Shown: positions 18,801 through 26,435, numbered from the stretch's first letter. The stretch is 64,000 bases of DNA from Litoreibacter ascidiaceicola (GCF_900129235.1 NZ_FQUV01000001.1:434001-498000); one strand, 5' to 3'. Numbers and translations: made by a program. Notes: a model not told the origin generated them from the sequence alone.

Positions 18801-20522
18801 TCTGCGGCGCACACATACATCAGACGCGGCACCTATGTGGCCGCGTATTCGGGGCTCAACACGCGCTTGATCGCTGAGAGACGAACAAGTGCATTGGCAC
18901 GCGTTGATGTGCGCAATGTCCCCCCCGTTCTTGGTGTCCTGCCGCAGCTTTCGGGCCTTGAAGGCGAAGAAATCGTGCTGACGGCAGATTTTACCGATAG
19001 TGCCTATACCGATGCGCATCGCGCTATCGTGCACTGGGGTGATCACTCCTTGCCTGAATTTGCCGAGTTGACCGAAATTCTGGGACCACCCCAAACAACC
19101 GGCGCGCTGACTGCGCGGCACCGCTATTGTGACAATGGCGAATTCATCGTCACGGTAATTATTGAAGACGCACAAGGTGGTACGGAACGGCGCGAAACCC
19201 GCGCGCTGATCGAAAACGTACCTCCGACGGTAGAGGCGGGCCCGGATGTGTTTGCGCATCCCTGCGTGCCAATCCGGCTTGTCGGGCACTTCACGGACCC
19301 TGGATGGTGCGACACTCACACCGGTGTCTGGGATTTCGGGGATTGCAGCGCCCCATTTCCGGCCACCATCGAACAGACGAACGAGCCTTACATCGGACGC
19401 GGCACGGCCACAGCGACGCATTGCTATACCGACTGCGGCGTTTGGCAGGTGCGCTTGACAGTCACAGACGACGATGGCGGTGTCGGTACAGACTCGCTGG
19501 TCGTCACCTATAGCGATCTGAAAAACGGCAGTTTCGAAGATGGCTTCGCGCGGTTTGACCTTGGCGATGTAGGACGACACTGGCAGCCATATGCGCGTCC
19601 GGCCACGTCTGTTCCGCCACCCGAGCCGGTGTTTGCATGTGAAAGCTGCATCGTTTTTGAAGGTGACAGTGCGCAATCGATCCGCGCGCTGGGATACGAG
19701 TATGCGGGCCTTTTGCAGAGTTTCGGTGCGAATGTAGGCTGGGAATACCAAGTGGTGGCCCGGATGCAGATCACCGGGCGCACGGCCACGGGTTGGCTAG
19801 GCATCGATCCGGAGGGCGGCGACGATCGCGCGGCCTCTTCGATTGTCTGGCGCAGCCTTGCCGCCGTTGAGGGTTGGCAAGGCGTGTCCACTCGCGCGGT
19901 GGCCGCGGCAGACCAGGTCACCGTCTTTGCTGAAGTGCGCGAACCGGGCAATCAGTCGCTCATTCTTGATGCTGTTGCGATGCATGCCTATCCATGTCCA
20001 CCGCAAGAGACCGAACCAGAAGAGCCATGCGGCCAGCCCGAGGATCCGCCGGACGAAGAAGTCTGTGTGTTGCTGCGCGAACTGACCCTGACGCCTCCAT
20101 TTACCTCTCCGCTCAATTTTGGCGATTTCTCGTTCGAGCTGGCCAGCGGTGGCAACCTCACGACCGTGACCTTTGGGGCGCCGGCGGGTGCGCGCAAGCT
20201 GCTCATTCCTGACAGCGACAGGCCTAATCACCTAATTGTCACCCCGCCAGGAATGGCAAGCTCAGCAACCGCGACAGTGTCCGGCCCGCCAGATCAGTTG
20301 ATCGAACTGCGGGCCCGTTCGGCCGGCGGCGCGCTGCTTGCATCCGACCAAAGCACTCAGGCTGGGATCCGCGAACTGACCGTCACCGCCGCGGGGATCG
20401 CCACCTTGGAGTTGTTCAGCGCGCGGCGCGGCACTTTGCACAGGCTCTGCGTCAACAACAGCCCAGGACATGCGGGGCCGGACGAATTCACGGCTCAGCT
20501 ACCATTCCCTCAACCCGGTTAA
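15810..20522 (+). CDS. Giant multidomain protein with tandem repeats, PKD-like domains and a Cys-rich linker
   Basis: 1570 residues from ATG 15810 (AGG six bases upstream); the frame is open upstream to 15549 but that part is not protein-like. I do not recognise the protein as a whole. Seen in order: a beta-rich N-terminal region (1-400) with no signal peptide; three contiguous repeats of about 78 residues at about 566-642, 643-721 and 722-797 (pattern GD.L.I..IS ... G..L.V.G ... V.L...L ... G..V), plus a more distant one near 430-510; a hydrophobic, Gly/Val-rich segment at about 853-897; PKD-like domains near 959-1015, 1037-1125 and 1137-1225 (HWGDHS, WDFGDCS); a jelly-roll-like part (NGSFEDGF) to 1393; a Cys/Pro/Glu linker; and a C-terminal beta domain. 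The domains suggest a surface or extracellular adhesin-like or structural protein. Export route is unclear. Confidence 0.6.
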   Translation: MFEIIFQIRDVMIFRIFDAMRKAALPIFPQTLTTPLPIDLGDGTSVSAVINIPDHVFPLSLDESDQVIELSMPEIPLQLVATSGVAGGDTLYETEIAYLLRLPISTDTSDPDRVRVGSDPADFGAGTVSAALSDGHPLEDDAVLLGLLNRIFQALLNDGGFPMTQEIQDAPLPGMPFEISTFIWFNESIQSTDALSARVEPSPVPGPAFRFVVPLEFTASLELPNSETPLNSVNALAEISADVAVLRDLNPGGNTPAQITIRLADAVIELNILQILSGPDITADPALWYAIQDFVRDRVQAVLEDIGDQTIQMLSTDQIIGLLVGLMRDALITDRDDDGEPDFISLWETARDEQIDTVDVAITDDALSIGINGDGGSDIADTEVFIPTNRDFAVRVSGEPLLEEIAILLVTPAEYDDVAGVLRLATITPEGSTNITLRGFESESGTVRAGTRLVIDGFNYRVLADAEISRLDDDDNDPSEGNNRNQAEVSIDTALPEDFSDDTRVRVEFGLGLPITQRLTSLWDFRVNDDVTPSLENGAIRLAGRGRLIRTLPDIGADISLRLGMGWEGTGTVRGGGQIGDSLAIATISETLRSYSEGSLVVVDDDRTVYSVSDDAAAGDTTLELSEPLGQSPDDGAMVSLRWLAIGRVLGASQSDDRLRLGNLTEGAGLIPSGAFLIVSGVRFRIEDDAAIAVAGTATVRLSKRLDDELTSAPDMGDRVTISGGWSGRAIVAQDDALGDTIAIQSISRTIPSGTELTIAGINGTFKVVNPLDNEGNRMEDVEIVGNAAEVLLKNQAVDEIRRLLPELSNDALLWELFGQPPENATVRRRAGGQGTDVRRIGNVDVNLDSPLLEALAAIGGAIAGLVVPGGIFLRGVVAAVVGVILRNVFRNLLKRKANGFDIPDVIDLPIEDQLRGLGVFLSPILNNPIEISPDGLLFAGQATPASAYPETDELRAETMGPFTFTAAEPGQLLGSGPAPATAYRWQTGDGALLNGPSAAHTYIRRGTYVAAYSGLNTRLIAERRTSALARVDVRNVPPVLGVLPQLSGLEGEEIVLTADFTDSAYTDAHRAIVHWGDHSLPEFAELTEILGPPQTTGALTARHRYCDNGEFIVTVIIEDAQGGTERRETRALIENVPPTVEAGPDVFAHPCVPIRLVGHFTDPGWCDTHTGVWDFGDCSAPFPATIEQTNEPYIGRGTATATHCYTDCGVWQVRLTVTDDDGGVGTDSLVVTYSDLKNGSFEDGFARFDLGDVGRHWQPYARPATSVPPPEPVFACESCIVFEGDSAQSIRALGYEYAGLLQSFGANVGWEYQVVARMQITGRTATGWLGIDPEGGDDRAASSIVWRSLAAVEGWQGVSTRAVAAADQVTVFAEVREPGNQSLILDAVAMHAYPCPPQETEPEEPCGQPEDPPDEEVCVLLRELTLTPPFTSPLNFGDFSFELASGGNLTTVTFGAPAGARKLLIPDSDRPNHLIVTPPGMASSATATVSGPPDQLIELRARSAGGALLASDQSTQAGIRELTVTAAGIATLELFSARRGTLHRLCVNNSPGHAGPDEFTAQLPFPQPG

Positions 20523-20540
20523 TCGAAAGGATATCTCGCT

Positions 20541-21203
20541 ATGACACGTTCCCTGATTGCTCTCATTGGCCCCTCAGCCATTCTTTTGGCAAGTTGCACC
20601 GCCATCATCGACTCCCATGGAAATGGCTCATCACCCGCTGGCCCCGGCGATCTTCCCGGTCCACCACCGGGCGATAGCATGAGTGCCTCGGGGCAAGTGT
20701 TGTTCAACGGCGGCAGTATGCAGTTGTTAGCCACGACGGGCAATCAGACCGGCGTCGCCTTTCGGCCTGATGAAGACCACGGCAGCCCGGATGAATACAC
20801 CCTGTCCTTTGCGGGCGTGATCACCCTGATCACAGCGCAGCCAGTGGTCGCGGTGGATGTTTTTGACACCAGTCAACGCCTTGGTTGCGGGCTTGAAATC
20901 AGCGGAGGCGAGTTCCGCCTTGTGAGCGGCAACGGGACCAACGTGATCGGCACCTATAGTGCGCAGGCCGATGAGCATCGTGTGATCCTGCGCATTGCGG
21001 ATCGCTGCTTTGTTAACATTCGCCAGTTCGGACAGGGATTGGGCCCCAACTCCCCACTGACCGCACCGGTGATCGAGGCCGCAGCACCGATGGCGGCAAG
21101 TGATTTCGGGATACTGGAACGTGTGCAGGTCGCATACGAGCAAGTCACGCCAAACACGCCGGGCAGCTACTTCCTTGGCAGGCTTACCGTCAGTGCGAGG
21201 TAA
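20541..21203 (+). CDS. Small lipoprotein of unknown function, partner of the giant protein
   Basis: 220 residues. The signal peptide ends in the lipobox LLASC (Cys19), followed by a Gly/Pro/Ser-rich tether to about residue 48 and then a beta-rich domain with two Cys (RLGCGLEIS and DRCFVNIRQ) that could form a disulfide. It starts 18 bases after the stop of the giant gene with a good AAAGGA ribosome site, so the two are an operon. I do not recognise the family. An outer-membrane anchor or receptor for the giant protein is an inference from position only. Confidence 0.6.
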   Translation: MTRSLIALIGPSAILLASCTAIIDSHGNGSSPAGPGDLPGPPPGDSMSASGQVLFNGGSMQLLATTGNQTGVAFRPDEDHGSPDEYTLSFAGVITLITAQPVVAVDVFDTSQRLGCGLEISGGEFRLVSGNGTNVIGTYSAQADEHRVILRIADRCFVNIRQFGQGLGPNSPLTAPVIEAAAPMAASDFGILERVQVAYEQVTPNTPGSYFLGRLTVSAR

Positions 21204-21210
21204 CCCTGTC

Positions 21211-21254
21211 CCAGAGCTGTGCGTGTCGGCCAGGAGGTGCAATAGCTCTGGTTT
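21211..21254 (+). terminator. Hairpin after the giant protein-lipoprotein operon
   Basis: CCAGAGCT (21211-21218) and AGCTCTGG (21244-21251) are perfect complements, starting eight bases after the lipoprotein stop and followed by TTTA. The 25-base loop includes AGGAGG. The long loop and short U-run make termination uncertain. Confidence 0.35.
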
Positions 21255-21534
21255 AGGGGATAATGTATCATGGCCTGGCCCTCGGCTACCTTGCTCACAT
21301 TGATTTGGAAGTTTCTCAATCTCTTTTTCGGTGCAAAGAGTTTCGAAAGGTCAAATGAGTGAAGGCCGGATTTTTGAGATGATTGAAGAACAAGGTTTCA
21401 GCGTAGCGCGACATAGGATGTCGACAATACAGGTTTGTCGCTAACGCCGTTTCATCTATGGGCTTTCTAACTGTTCAATCGCAAATGGCACCCCGACCCA
21501 CCTAGTTGACGTTGCTCAACAGTAGCTGAGATTT

Positions 21535-21735
21535 TCGAAAGCGGACCATAGCCATGCTGCATGAGATTTGCGAGTTGCGGACCTATTCCCAGCTTTCTCT
21601 GCCTTTCGCACCAAAGGCCGGTCTGGGAATTCGTGCCGTTCGCCGTACCATGCATAAACTGACACAATGCGGACCAAGCAGACCTTGTCGACCGCGTGGC
21701 CAATGACCGCTTTTGAAATGCAGCGCCGGGAGCCC
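21535..21735 (+). repeat. Degenerate dispersed intergenic repeat, copy B (two related sub-units)
   Basis: Two sub-units with the pattern CATG(CTG)CAT ... TGCGGACC lie at about 21550-21585 and 21645-21682. The second aligns with copy A near 15416-15455 (about 28 of 40 identical, mainly transitions). A related tail, TGACCGCTTTTGAAATGCAG, follows near 21705. Boundaries are approximate; no coding pattern. Confidence 0.45.
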
Positions 21736-21809
21736 GACGCACCAAGGGCGGGAAGCCGTCGTTCGCTGCAAGTGCAAATTGATTTATGCCGTATGATGAA
21801 AATGGACGC

Positions 21810-22352
21810 TTAACGCGCGGTGACATCGATGTTGCGTTGAGCGCCGTCGGCGTCTTCATAAACATCCGAACGCAGATCAAGCTGAAATGCACGCGGATGC
21901 TCGGCGTTTTCGAGCCGTAGCAGATCTTCCAGGCCCCAATTGCAGATGGTCAGTTGCTCTGGCAGGAACAGCGTAACCGAGAGATAGCCGCCATTTGGAT
22001 AGCCGTTATCAGGGCGGTTTGGAAACAATATCTCGATGTCCATTTTACGGCGCGCCAGCCCTGCATAAGACACTAAATCTCCGCCGCCAGACGGATTAAA
22101 GACCGAGAAAACCATCTGGGCTTTATCAGGTATCGCGACCGGAAAGTTAATCAGAAACCTCAGCGGCACCGAGGCTTCTGTCGCTATTGGAGTGACCGTC
22201 TTGTCGGTGAGTAAATAAGCTTCTTCGTATTCAGGAAGGCTGACAAGGCGGCAACTGGCGACATTGGCAGGGTCGGACATTACTGTTCTCCAGGCAAGGA
22301 AAAGAATGGCAATTGAAACGGCGAGAATGGCTGTGCGGGCAATGAGTTTCAT
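21810..22352 (-). CDS. Membrane-anchored small protein, putative immunity protein
   Basis: 180 residues from ATG 22352, which follows GGAAGG at good spacing. Longer upstream frames overlap the previous gene and are unlikely. Residues 4-24 form one hydrophobic helix (ARTAILAVSIAILFLAW), a signal anchor or uncleaved signal; the rest is beta-rich and would face the periplasm. I do not recognise the family. It is the third gene of the DUF4123 operon, 10 bases after the putative effector. By analogy with other adaptor-effector-immunity triplets it may protect against the upstream product in the periplasm. That role is inferred from order and topology, not from sequence. Confidence 0.5.
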   Translation of the reverse strand: MKLIARTAILAVSIAILFLAWRTVMSDPANVASCRLVSLPEYEEAYLLTDKTVTPIATEASVPLRFLINFPVAIPDKAQMVFSVFNPSGGGDLVSYAGLARRKMDIEILFPNRPDNGYPNGGYLSVTLFLPEQLTICNWGLEDLLRLENAEHPRAFQLDLRSDVYEDADGAQRNIDVTAR

Positions 22353-22362
22353 GCAGCCTTCC

Positions 22363-23244
22363 TTAAGGGGTGATTGTGGCGAAACCGGGCGGCTCGCTTG
22401 CTGGGGTGCTATGTTGCACGGGTAGTGCCAAAGCTCCTGCTGTGGGCCATAACGCGTAGTCGTTCGTTCCTTCGGCACTTCCTCCCCAAAGCCCCATAAC
22501 CCCACTGCCCAAATCGGGGTGCGGGATTGCTTCGTATTGAGGCGATAGCGTGATCAAAGACCCTTCATGTGCTGCGCGCCCTGTGCGTAAGGCGGACTTG
22601 ATTGTTGGTTCGTCGGCACGGTCGCGTACGACATCGCCATAAAATGTTTTTCGGTGGTAAGCCCTGACGGTTACGTTGAAATGGCTGGCCATCACCTGCC
22701 CAAGGCTTGATCCCGCAAATGGAGCAACCGCGGTGCGGCACGCATAAGAATAGATTTTACCGTCGGGATCAAAGATATCTGACGGTAAGCCGGTTATGTC
22801 GCCGCCGGTGATGTCGACCCTTGGGCTTGCGTTATAATTTAGGGCTAACTTTCCGGGCAATCCATGAGAAAACACGACCAAATTGCGAATCTTATATTCA
22901 ACGCCATCTACAGTACGGGTCCTTAGATGCGTTAGAACATCAGCCTTTGAAGCGCACCGTACGATGTTGATGCTTAGATTATCTCTCAGCCAATCCAGCG
23001 CCAAGAGCTCGCCTCGCACATATCCCGTAGGTACATAAAGGACCGACGTACGCCCTACGGAACGCAAATACCCTGGAGGTGGGTTGCGTCCTTGTGCGAG
23101 CGCAAAACCCGAACACAGGAACATGTTTTGGAGCCAAAACATGCGGTACTGCATTTCGGAGCCGATGATAATAACGTTCTCCATCTCGCAAGGGCAGCGT
23201 TGGGCCGTGCCATCAGCATCGTCTTCAGACGAAAAGTCATTCAT
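22363..23244 (-). CDS. Putative secreted effector with clan-CD-like His/Cys dyad (DUF4347/caspase-like)
   Basis: 293 residues from ATG 23244, with GGAG six bases upstream and an 8-base overlap with the DUF4123 gene. Residues 1-60 contain a CPC motif and other Cys residues. Residues about 65-190 alternate beta strands and helices: a strand RTSVLYVPTG, then NLVVFSHGLPG (His127) and KIYSYACRTA (Cys169). A His-Gly after one hydrophobic strand and an Ala-Cys after the next is the arrangement of clan CD cysteine peptidases (caspases, CHAT, DUF4347). No signal peptide, as expected if a DUF4123 adaptor loads it onto a secretion machine. The C-terminal 60 residues are Gly/Pro/Ala-rich. Peptidase activity is a hypothesis; it could instead be an alpha/beta hydrolase-like fold. 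Confidence 0.45.
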   Translation of the reverse strand: MNDFSSEDDADGTAQRCPCEMENVIIIGSEMQYRMFWLQNMFLCSGFALAQGRNPPPGYLRSVGRTSVLYVPTGYVRGELLALDWLRDNLSINIVRCASKADVLTHLRTRTVDGVEYKIRNLVVFSHGLPGKLALNYNASPRVDITGGDITGLPSDIFDPDGKIYSYACRTAVAPFAGSSLGQVMASHFNVTVRAYHRKTFYGDVVRDRADEPTIKSALRTGRAAHEGSLITLSPQYEAIPHPDLGSGVMGLWGGSAEGTNDYALWPTAGALALPVQHSTPASEPPGFATITP

Positions 23245-24259
23245 GGAACGCTCCATTCATGTCAGGCAACGCGCGCGCCGCAGCAAGGAAACTTCGCGCT
23301 GCACTTAAATCGTCGGGGAAGGCTCCAGAGCGGACATGATCGCGGTGGATGGCTTCGTAAGAAATGCCGCGCTGTGAGAATAGCACACAGGCCAACACGT
23401 AGTCGTAAATTGCTTTCTCGCGGTGATAGCCCGCGAGTTTGGCCGCGCCACACCATGCGTCCACCTGTGCAGTGTCTAGATTATTTTGCGGTAATTCTGT
23501 GCGCATTGCGCTGGCCACACGCGTGCAAAATCTAGCCCAACGGGCCTGCTTGAAATACGGCGCATAGATGCTGACGATATCGCGTGACGAGGCGACGCGA
23601 GTGGCTGGCGTGTTGATCTGAACTAAGTGAACCATGTCGCCCACCTGCCAGAACACGGCGCTCAGTACGCCTGCCCCAAAACGGCGATACGCTTCCGCTG
23701 GGTCACTTTCAAAGAGCGGCCAAAACGCGCCCGCCATTTGAGGCTCCCAGAAGCGAAAGTAGAACCAGTTGTCGTGCGCATCGCGCACACGCACCAGCTT
23801 ACGCAAGTGGCCCCAGACGGCATCGAACCCTTGTTCGGATTGAACGAAGATGCCAGCATTCATTCCCCATAAATGCCAACCTGTGGCACTACCCGTGGCC
23901 TGCGTGAACAGGTTTCTACTGAACGTCGTGTTCGGTTTCAACTGCACCAACCACGGCCCATGTGGGCCGTATTTGTCCAATGTGTCCTCAGTGAAGAGAC
24001 ATCGATGCGGTAACCCAGATGTCTCGAGAAGTTCTGGTAGCAAAGGCACCACTGCCGCATCCAGGATTGCATAGCAATATAAGTCGGGGGCGGCTGGGAA
24101 GGTCAAATCGGCCAAAATTTCGGGCGCATCTTCCTTTTCTGCCAAGCCAAATTGTGTATCGAGCGGGACGATCGGTCCAAGCTGCGAAACGGAAAAATAA
24201 GTATGGTCCTGCGCTGATTGCGGACGCGGGGATTCAAAAGTAGTCAAACCAGTCACCAA
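23237..24259 (-). CDS. DUF4123-domain protein, type VI secretion effector adaptor-like
   Basis: About 340 residues. No early ATG exists in this frame: the start is TTG 24259 or GTG 24256, with a poor ribosome site, so the exact start is uncertain. The region at about 60-200 shows the DUF4123 pattern: YCYAILDAAVVPLLPELLE, a LFTEDTLDKYGPHGPWLVQL stretch, HLRKLVRV, and WFYFRFWEPQMAGAFWPLF. DUF4123 proteins (Tap/TEC) bind effectors and load them onto VgrG spikes of type VI systems. The C-terminal 100 residues are helical and are probably specific to this cargo. No vgrG or other T6SS gene is in this window, so the delivery machine would have to be elsewhere. Confidence 0.75.
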   Translation of the reverse strand: MVTGLTTFESPRPQSAQDHTYFSVSQLGPIVPLDTQFGLAEKEDAPEILADLTFPAAPDLYCYAILDAAVVPLLPELLETSGLPHRCLFTEDTLDKYGPHGPWLVQLKPNTTFSRNLFTQATGSATGWHLWGMNAGIFVQSEQGFDAVWGHLRKLVRVRDAHDNWFYFRFWEPQMAGAFWPLFESDPAEAYRRFGAGVLSAVFWQVGDMVHLVQINTPATRVASSRDIVSIYAPYFKQARWARFCTRVASAMRTELPQNNLDTAQVDAWCGAAKLAGYHREKAIYDYVLACVLFSQRGISYEAIHRDHVRSGAFPDDLSAARSFLAAARALPDMNGAFHE

Positions 24260-24357
24260 AAAAATATTTCACTAGTATTTACAATAATTTCTAGGCTTTC
24301 AAGCCAGTTAAGAAAATCTTCGGAATTGTATGAATTGGTCGATGACCGCATTTAGCA

Positions 24358-24545
24358 GATGCAGCGAATGTCTCCTTCGACGGTCTGCGTTGCTGCATTA
24401 AAACGTCATGGTGAACGGCAGCTCAGGGCCGATAGCAGTCCCCTGCCGAGACCACCCAGAGGTCGGCTATGCGGGAAAAGCACCATTTTGCTGCACGTCC
24501 GCCAATGTCCGGTTTCGCTCTTACGCTTTGTGACATGGACCAACT
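24358..24545 (-). repeat. Degenerate dispersed intergenic repeat, copy C (inverted)
   Basis: On the minus strand it carries GCTGCCGTTCACCATGAC, like GTGCCGTTCGCCGTACCATG in copy B, and GGACATT then TGCAGCA eight bases later, like copy D at 28452-28475. It is therefore in the opposite orientation to copies A and B. Boundaries approximate. Confidence 0.4.
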
Positions 24546-24570
24546 ATTCAGAGAAAAGGTAAATGGCGGA

Positions 24571-24592
24571 TGGCACCGACGTCTTAGTGCCA
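24571..24592 (-). terminator. Hairpin after the LLM-SDR-MDR operon
   Basis: TGGCAC (24571-24576) and GTGCCA (24587-24592) are perfect complements 12 bases past the end of the MDR gene on the minus strand. No U-run follows directly, so termination is uncertain. Confidence 0.35.
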
Positions 24593-24603
24593 CCCGCGAT
24601 GCC

Positions 24604-25617
24604 TTAGAAGCCTTCAAGCACCAATTTACCCTTGGCTTTGTTGCTTTCGAGAATTGCATGGGCGCGTCTCAACGTGGCCGCATCGATCTTTCCCAAAGTC
24701 TCGGTCGCTGTTGAGCGGATCTTGCCTGCGTCAAGCAGATCAGCCACTTCATTCAAGATGTCATGCTGGCGGGTGATATCGGCAGTTTGGAATAAGGACC
24801 GCGTGAACATCAGTTCCCAATGGGTCGAGACGGCTTTGATCTTGAACGGCATGATGTTGAGCGTCTCAGGGTCGTCGATCAGGCCGAACCGGCCTTGTGG
24901 GGCGATAAACTCGGCGATCTGTTCGATGTATTGATGGGTGTGCGTGGTTGAAAACACATAGCCAGGCTGACCAACTCCCAAGGCCTCGATTTGGGGTGTA
25001 AGGGGTTTTGTGTGATCAATCACGTGATGTGCGCCAAGGTCTTTGACCCAGTCATGAGTCTCGGGACGCGAAGCGGTGGCAATGACCGTCATATCTGTCA
25101 TGGCGCGCAGCAGCTGGATCGCGATGGACCCCACGCCGCCTGATCCGCCGATAATGACAACCGCATTGGCCGCACCGGGGACGGGTTCATTGACGCGCAA
25201 ACGGTCGAACAACATTTCGTAAGCCGTCAAGGCGGTGAGGGGAAGGGAGGCCGCTTGCGCCGGTGTGATCGACCTCGGGGCTTTGCCGACGATACGCTCG
25301 TCCACGAGGTGGTATTCGGCGTTTGTGCCGGACCGATTGATCGCGCCCGCATACCAGACAAGATCGCCTGCTTTGAACATGGTCGCGTCTTCGCCAACGC
25401 TGACAACTTCACCGACTGCATCCCAGCCTAGGATCGCAGGGGCGTCGCCTTCGGGTGGTCGGTTCATGCGGATTTTAACGTCGACAGGGTTAACAGACAC
25501 GGCTTGCACGTGCACCAGCAGGTCGCGGCCTGTGGCAACGGGTGTGTCGATCTCGATGTCGATCAGGGAGTCTGCGCGATCAAGCGCGCCTGCGATTTTG
25601 TATCCAACGGCTTTCAT
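24604..25617 (-). CDS. Zinc-binding alcohol dehydrogenase-family (MDR) quinone oxidoreductase-like protein
   Basis: 337 residues. Medium-chain dehydrogenase fold: GroES-like N-terminal half with VQAVSVNPVDVKIR and ILGWDAVGEVVSVGEDATMF, then the Rossmann half with VVIIGGSGGVGSIAIQLL as nucleotide-binding loop. The structural zinc-ligand Cys cluster is absent, as in the quinone-oxidoreductase subgroup, so it probably reduces quinones or enals with NADPH. Last gene of a minus-strand operon after the SDR (23-base gap) and LLM genes. Substrate unknown. Confidence 0.85.
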   Translation of the reverse strand: MKAVGYKIAGALDRADSLIDIEIDTPVATGRDLLVHVQAVSVNPVDVKIRMNRPPEGDAPAILGWDAVGEVVSVGEDATMFKAGDLVWYAGAINRSGTNAEYHLVDERIVGKAPRSITPAQAASLPLTALTAYEMLFDRLRVNEPVPGAANAVVIIGGSGGVGSIAIQLLRAMTDMTVIATASRPETHDWVKDLGAHHVIDHTKPLTPQIEALGVGQPGYVFSTTHTHQYIEQIAEFIAPQGRFGLIDDPETLNIMPFKIKAVSTHWELMFTRSLFQTADITRQHDILNEVADLLDAGKIRSTATETLGKIDAATLRRAHAILESNKAKGKLVLEGF

Positions 25618-25640
25618 AGTCTGGTCTCCTTTTGGAGTGT

Positions 25641-26435
25641 TCAGGTGTTCAGAAGATTAGAAGAGACGACCTCTATGGCCTGAATCACGGCGCTGACCTT
25701 CGTAGGATCAAGGGCGTCCGGATGAGTTGGCCCAAAATCGCCAGCGTCGTTGTCATAATAACGACCGGAGACATCTGCAAAATCAGCATCAAGGGCCGCG
25801 CGGTACACGATGGTCGCGCCAATCGCGAGGTCATTGCCCACGATGCCATATCCCTCTTTGACCATATTGCTCGCAAGCAGCGAACCGGGATTCACGGCGA
25901 CAACGATCGGTCCTTGAGGGAGTTTGGAGGCGAGGTCTTGCGACCACATCGTGATGGCCAGTTTGCTTTGCGCATAGGCGTTTGAGGCGTCCATTGCGAT
26001 GCCGTCTTTGAACGCTGCCAGATCAACGGGGGCTTGTGCCGCAGAGGAAAGATTGATGATCCGGCCGTCGGTGCCCATGAGGGGCAACAGGCGTTCGGTC
26101 AGTATATAGGGCGCAATCGTATTGACCATAAAGCGCAGATCCAAACCATCTGCCGTGACCGTTTGTGAGGCTTTAAAGACGCCAGCGTTGTTGATCAGCA
26201 CGTCGATGCGTGCGTGATCGCCGGTGATTTCACTCGCCAGCCTTATGACGTCAGCGGTGAGGGACAAGTCCGCCAGATAGCCTTGGGTGTTCCCGCCAAT
26301 GGCCGTGCGTGCGGCCTCTATTTTGGCGGCGCTGCGCCCGTGAACCAAAATTGTGTGGCCCTCTTGCGCAAGCAGTTTCGCTGTCTCAAGGCCGATCCCA
26401 TCGGTGGCCCCAGTGATCAGAATAGTCTTAGACAT
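25641..26435 (-). CDS. Short-chain dehydrogenase/reductase (SDR)
   Basis: 264 residues. Classical-type SDR: TGATDGIGLETA nucleotide-binding motif at the N terminus, LINNAGVF, the catalytic Ser in IINLSSAAQ and the catalytic YAQSK pair. The start overlaps the end of the LLM gene by eight bases, so the two are co-translated. Substrate cannot be told from sequence. Together with the LLM and MDR genes it makes a three-oxidoreductase cassette under the divergent LysR gene. Confidence 0.9.
   Translation of the reverse strand: MSKTILITGATDGIGLETAKLLAQEGHTILVHGRSAAKIEAARTAIGGNTQGYLADLSLTADVIRLASEITGDHARIDVLINNAGVFKASQTVTADGLDLRFMVNTIAPYILTERLLPLMGTDGRIINLSSAAQAPVDLAAFKDGIAMDASNAYAQSKLAITMWSQDLASKLPQGPIVVAVNPGSLLASNMVKEGYGIVGNDLAIGATIVYRAALDADFADVSGRYYDNDAGDFGPTHPDALDPTKVSAVIQAIEVVSSNLLNT

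Larger units (their letters stand above)
21204..21809 (+). other. Gene-free stretch of about 600 bases between two convergent operons
   Basis: It separates the giant-protein operon from the convergent DUF4123 operon. It holds the hairpin at 21211-21254 and a repeat copy at about 21535-21735. A possible 30-codon frame runs at 21270-21362 (start MAWPSATLLTLIWKF, end FERSNE), with AGGGGA nine bases upstream; it would encode a hydrophobic peptide, but nothing else supports it. No other coding sequence is seen. Confidence 0.5.
24260..24603 (-). other. Gene-free stretch at the right edge of the accessory island
   Basis: About 340 bases between the DUF4123 gene and the MDR gene. The first 90 bases are AT-rich and should carry the DUF4123 operon promoter, although no clear -35/-10 pair was picked. 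The rest is repeat copy C and a hairpin. No coding sequence recognised. Confidence 0.6.
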
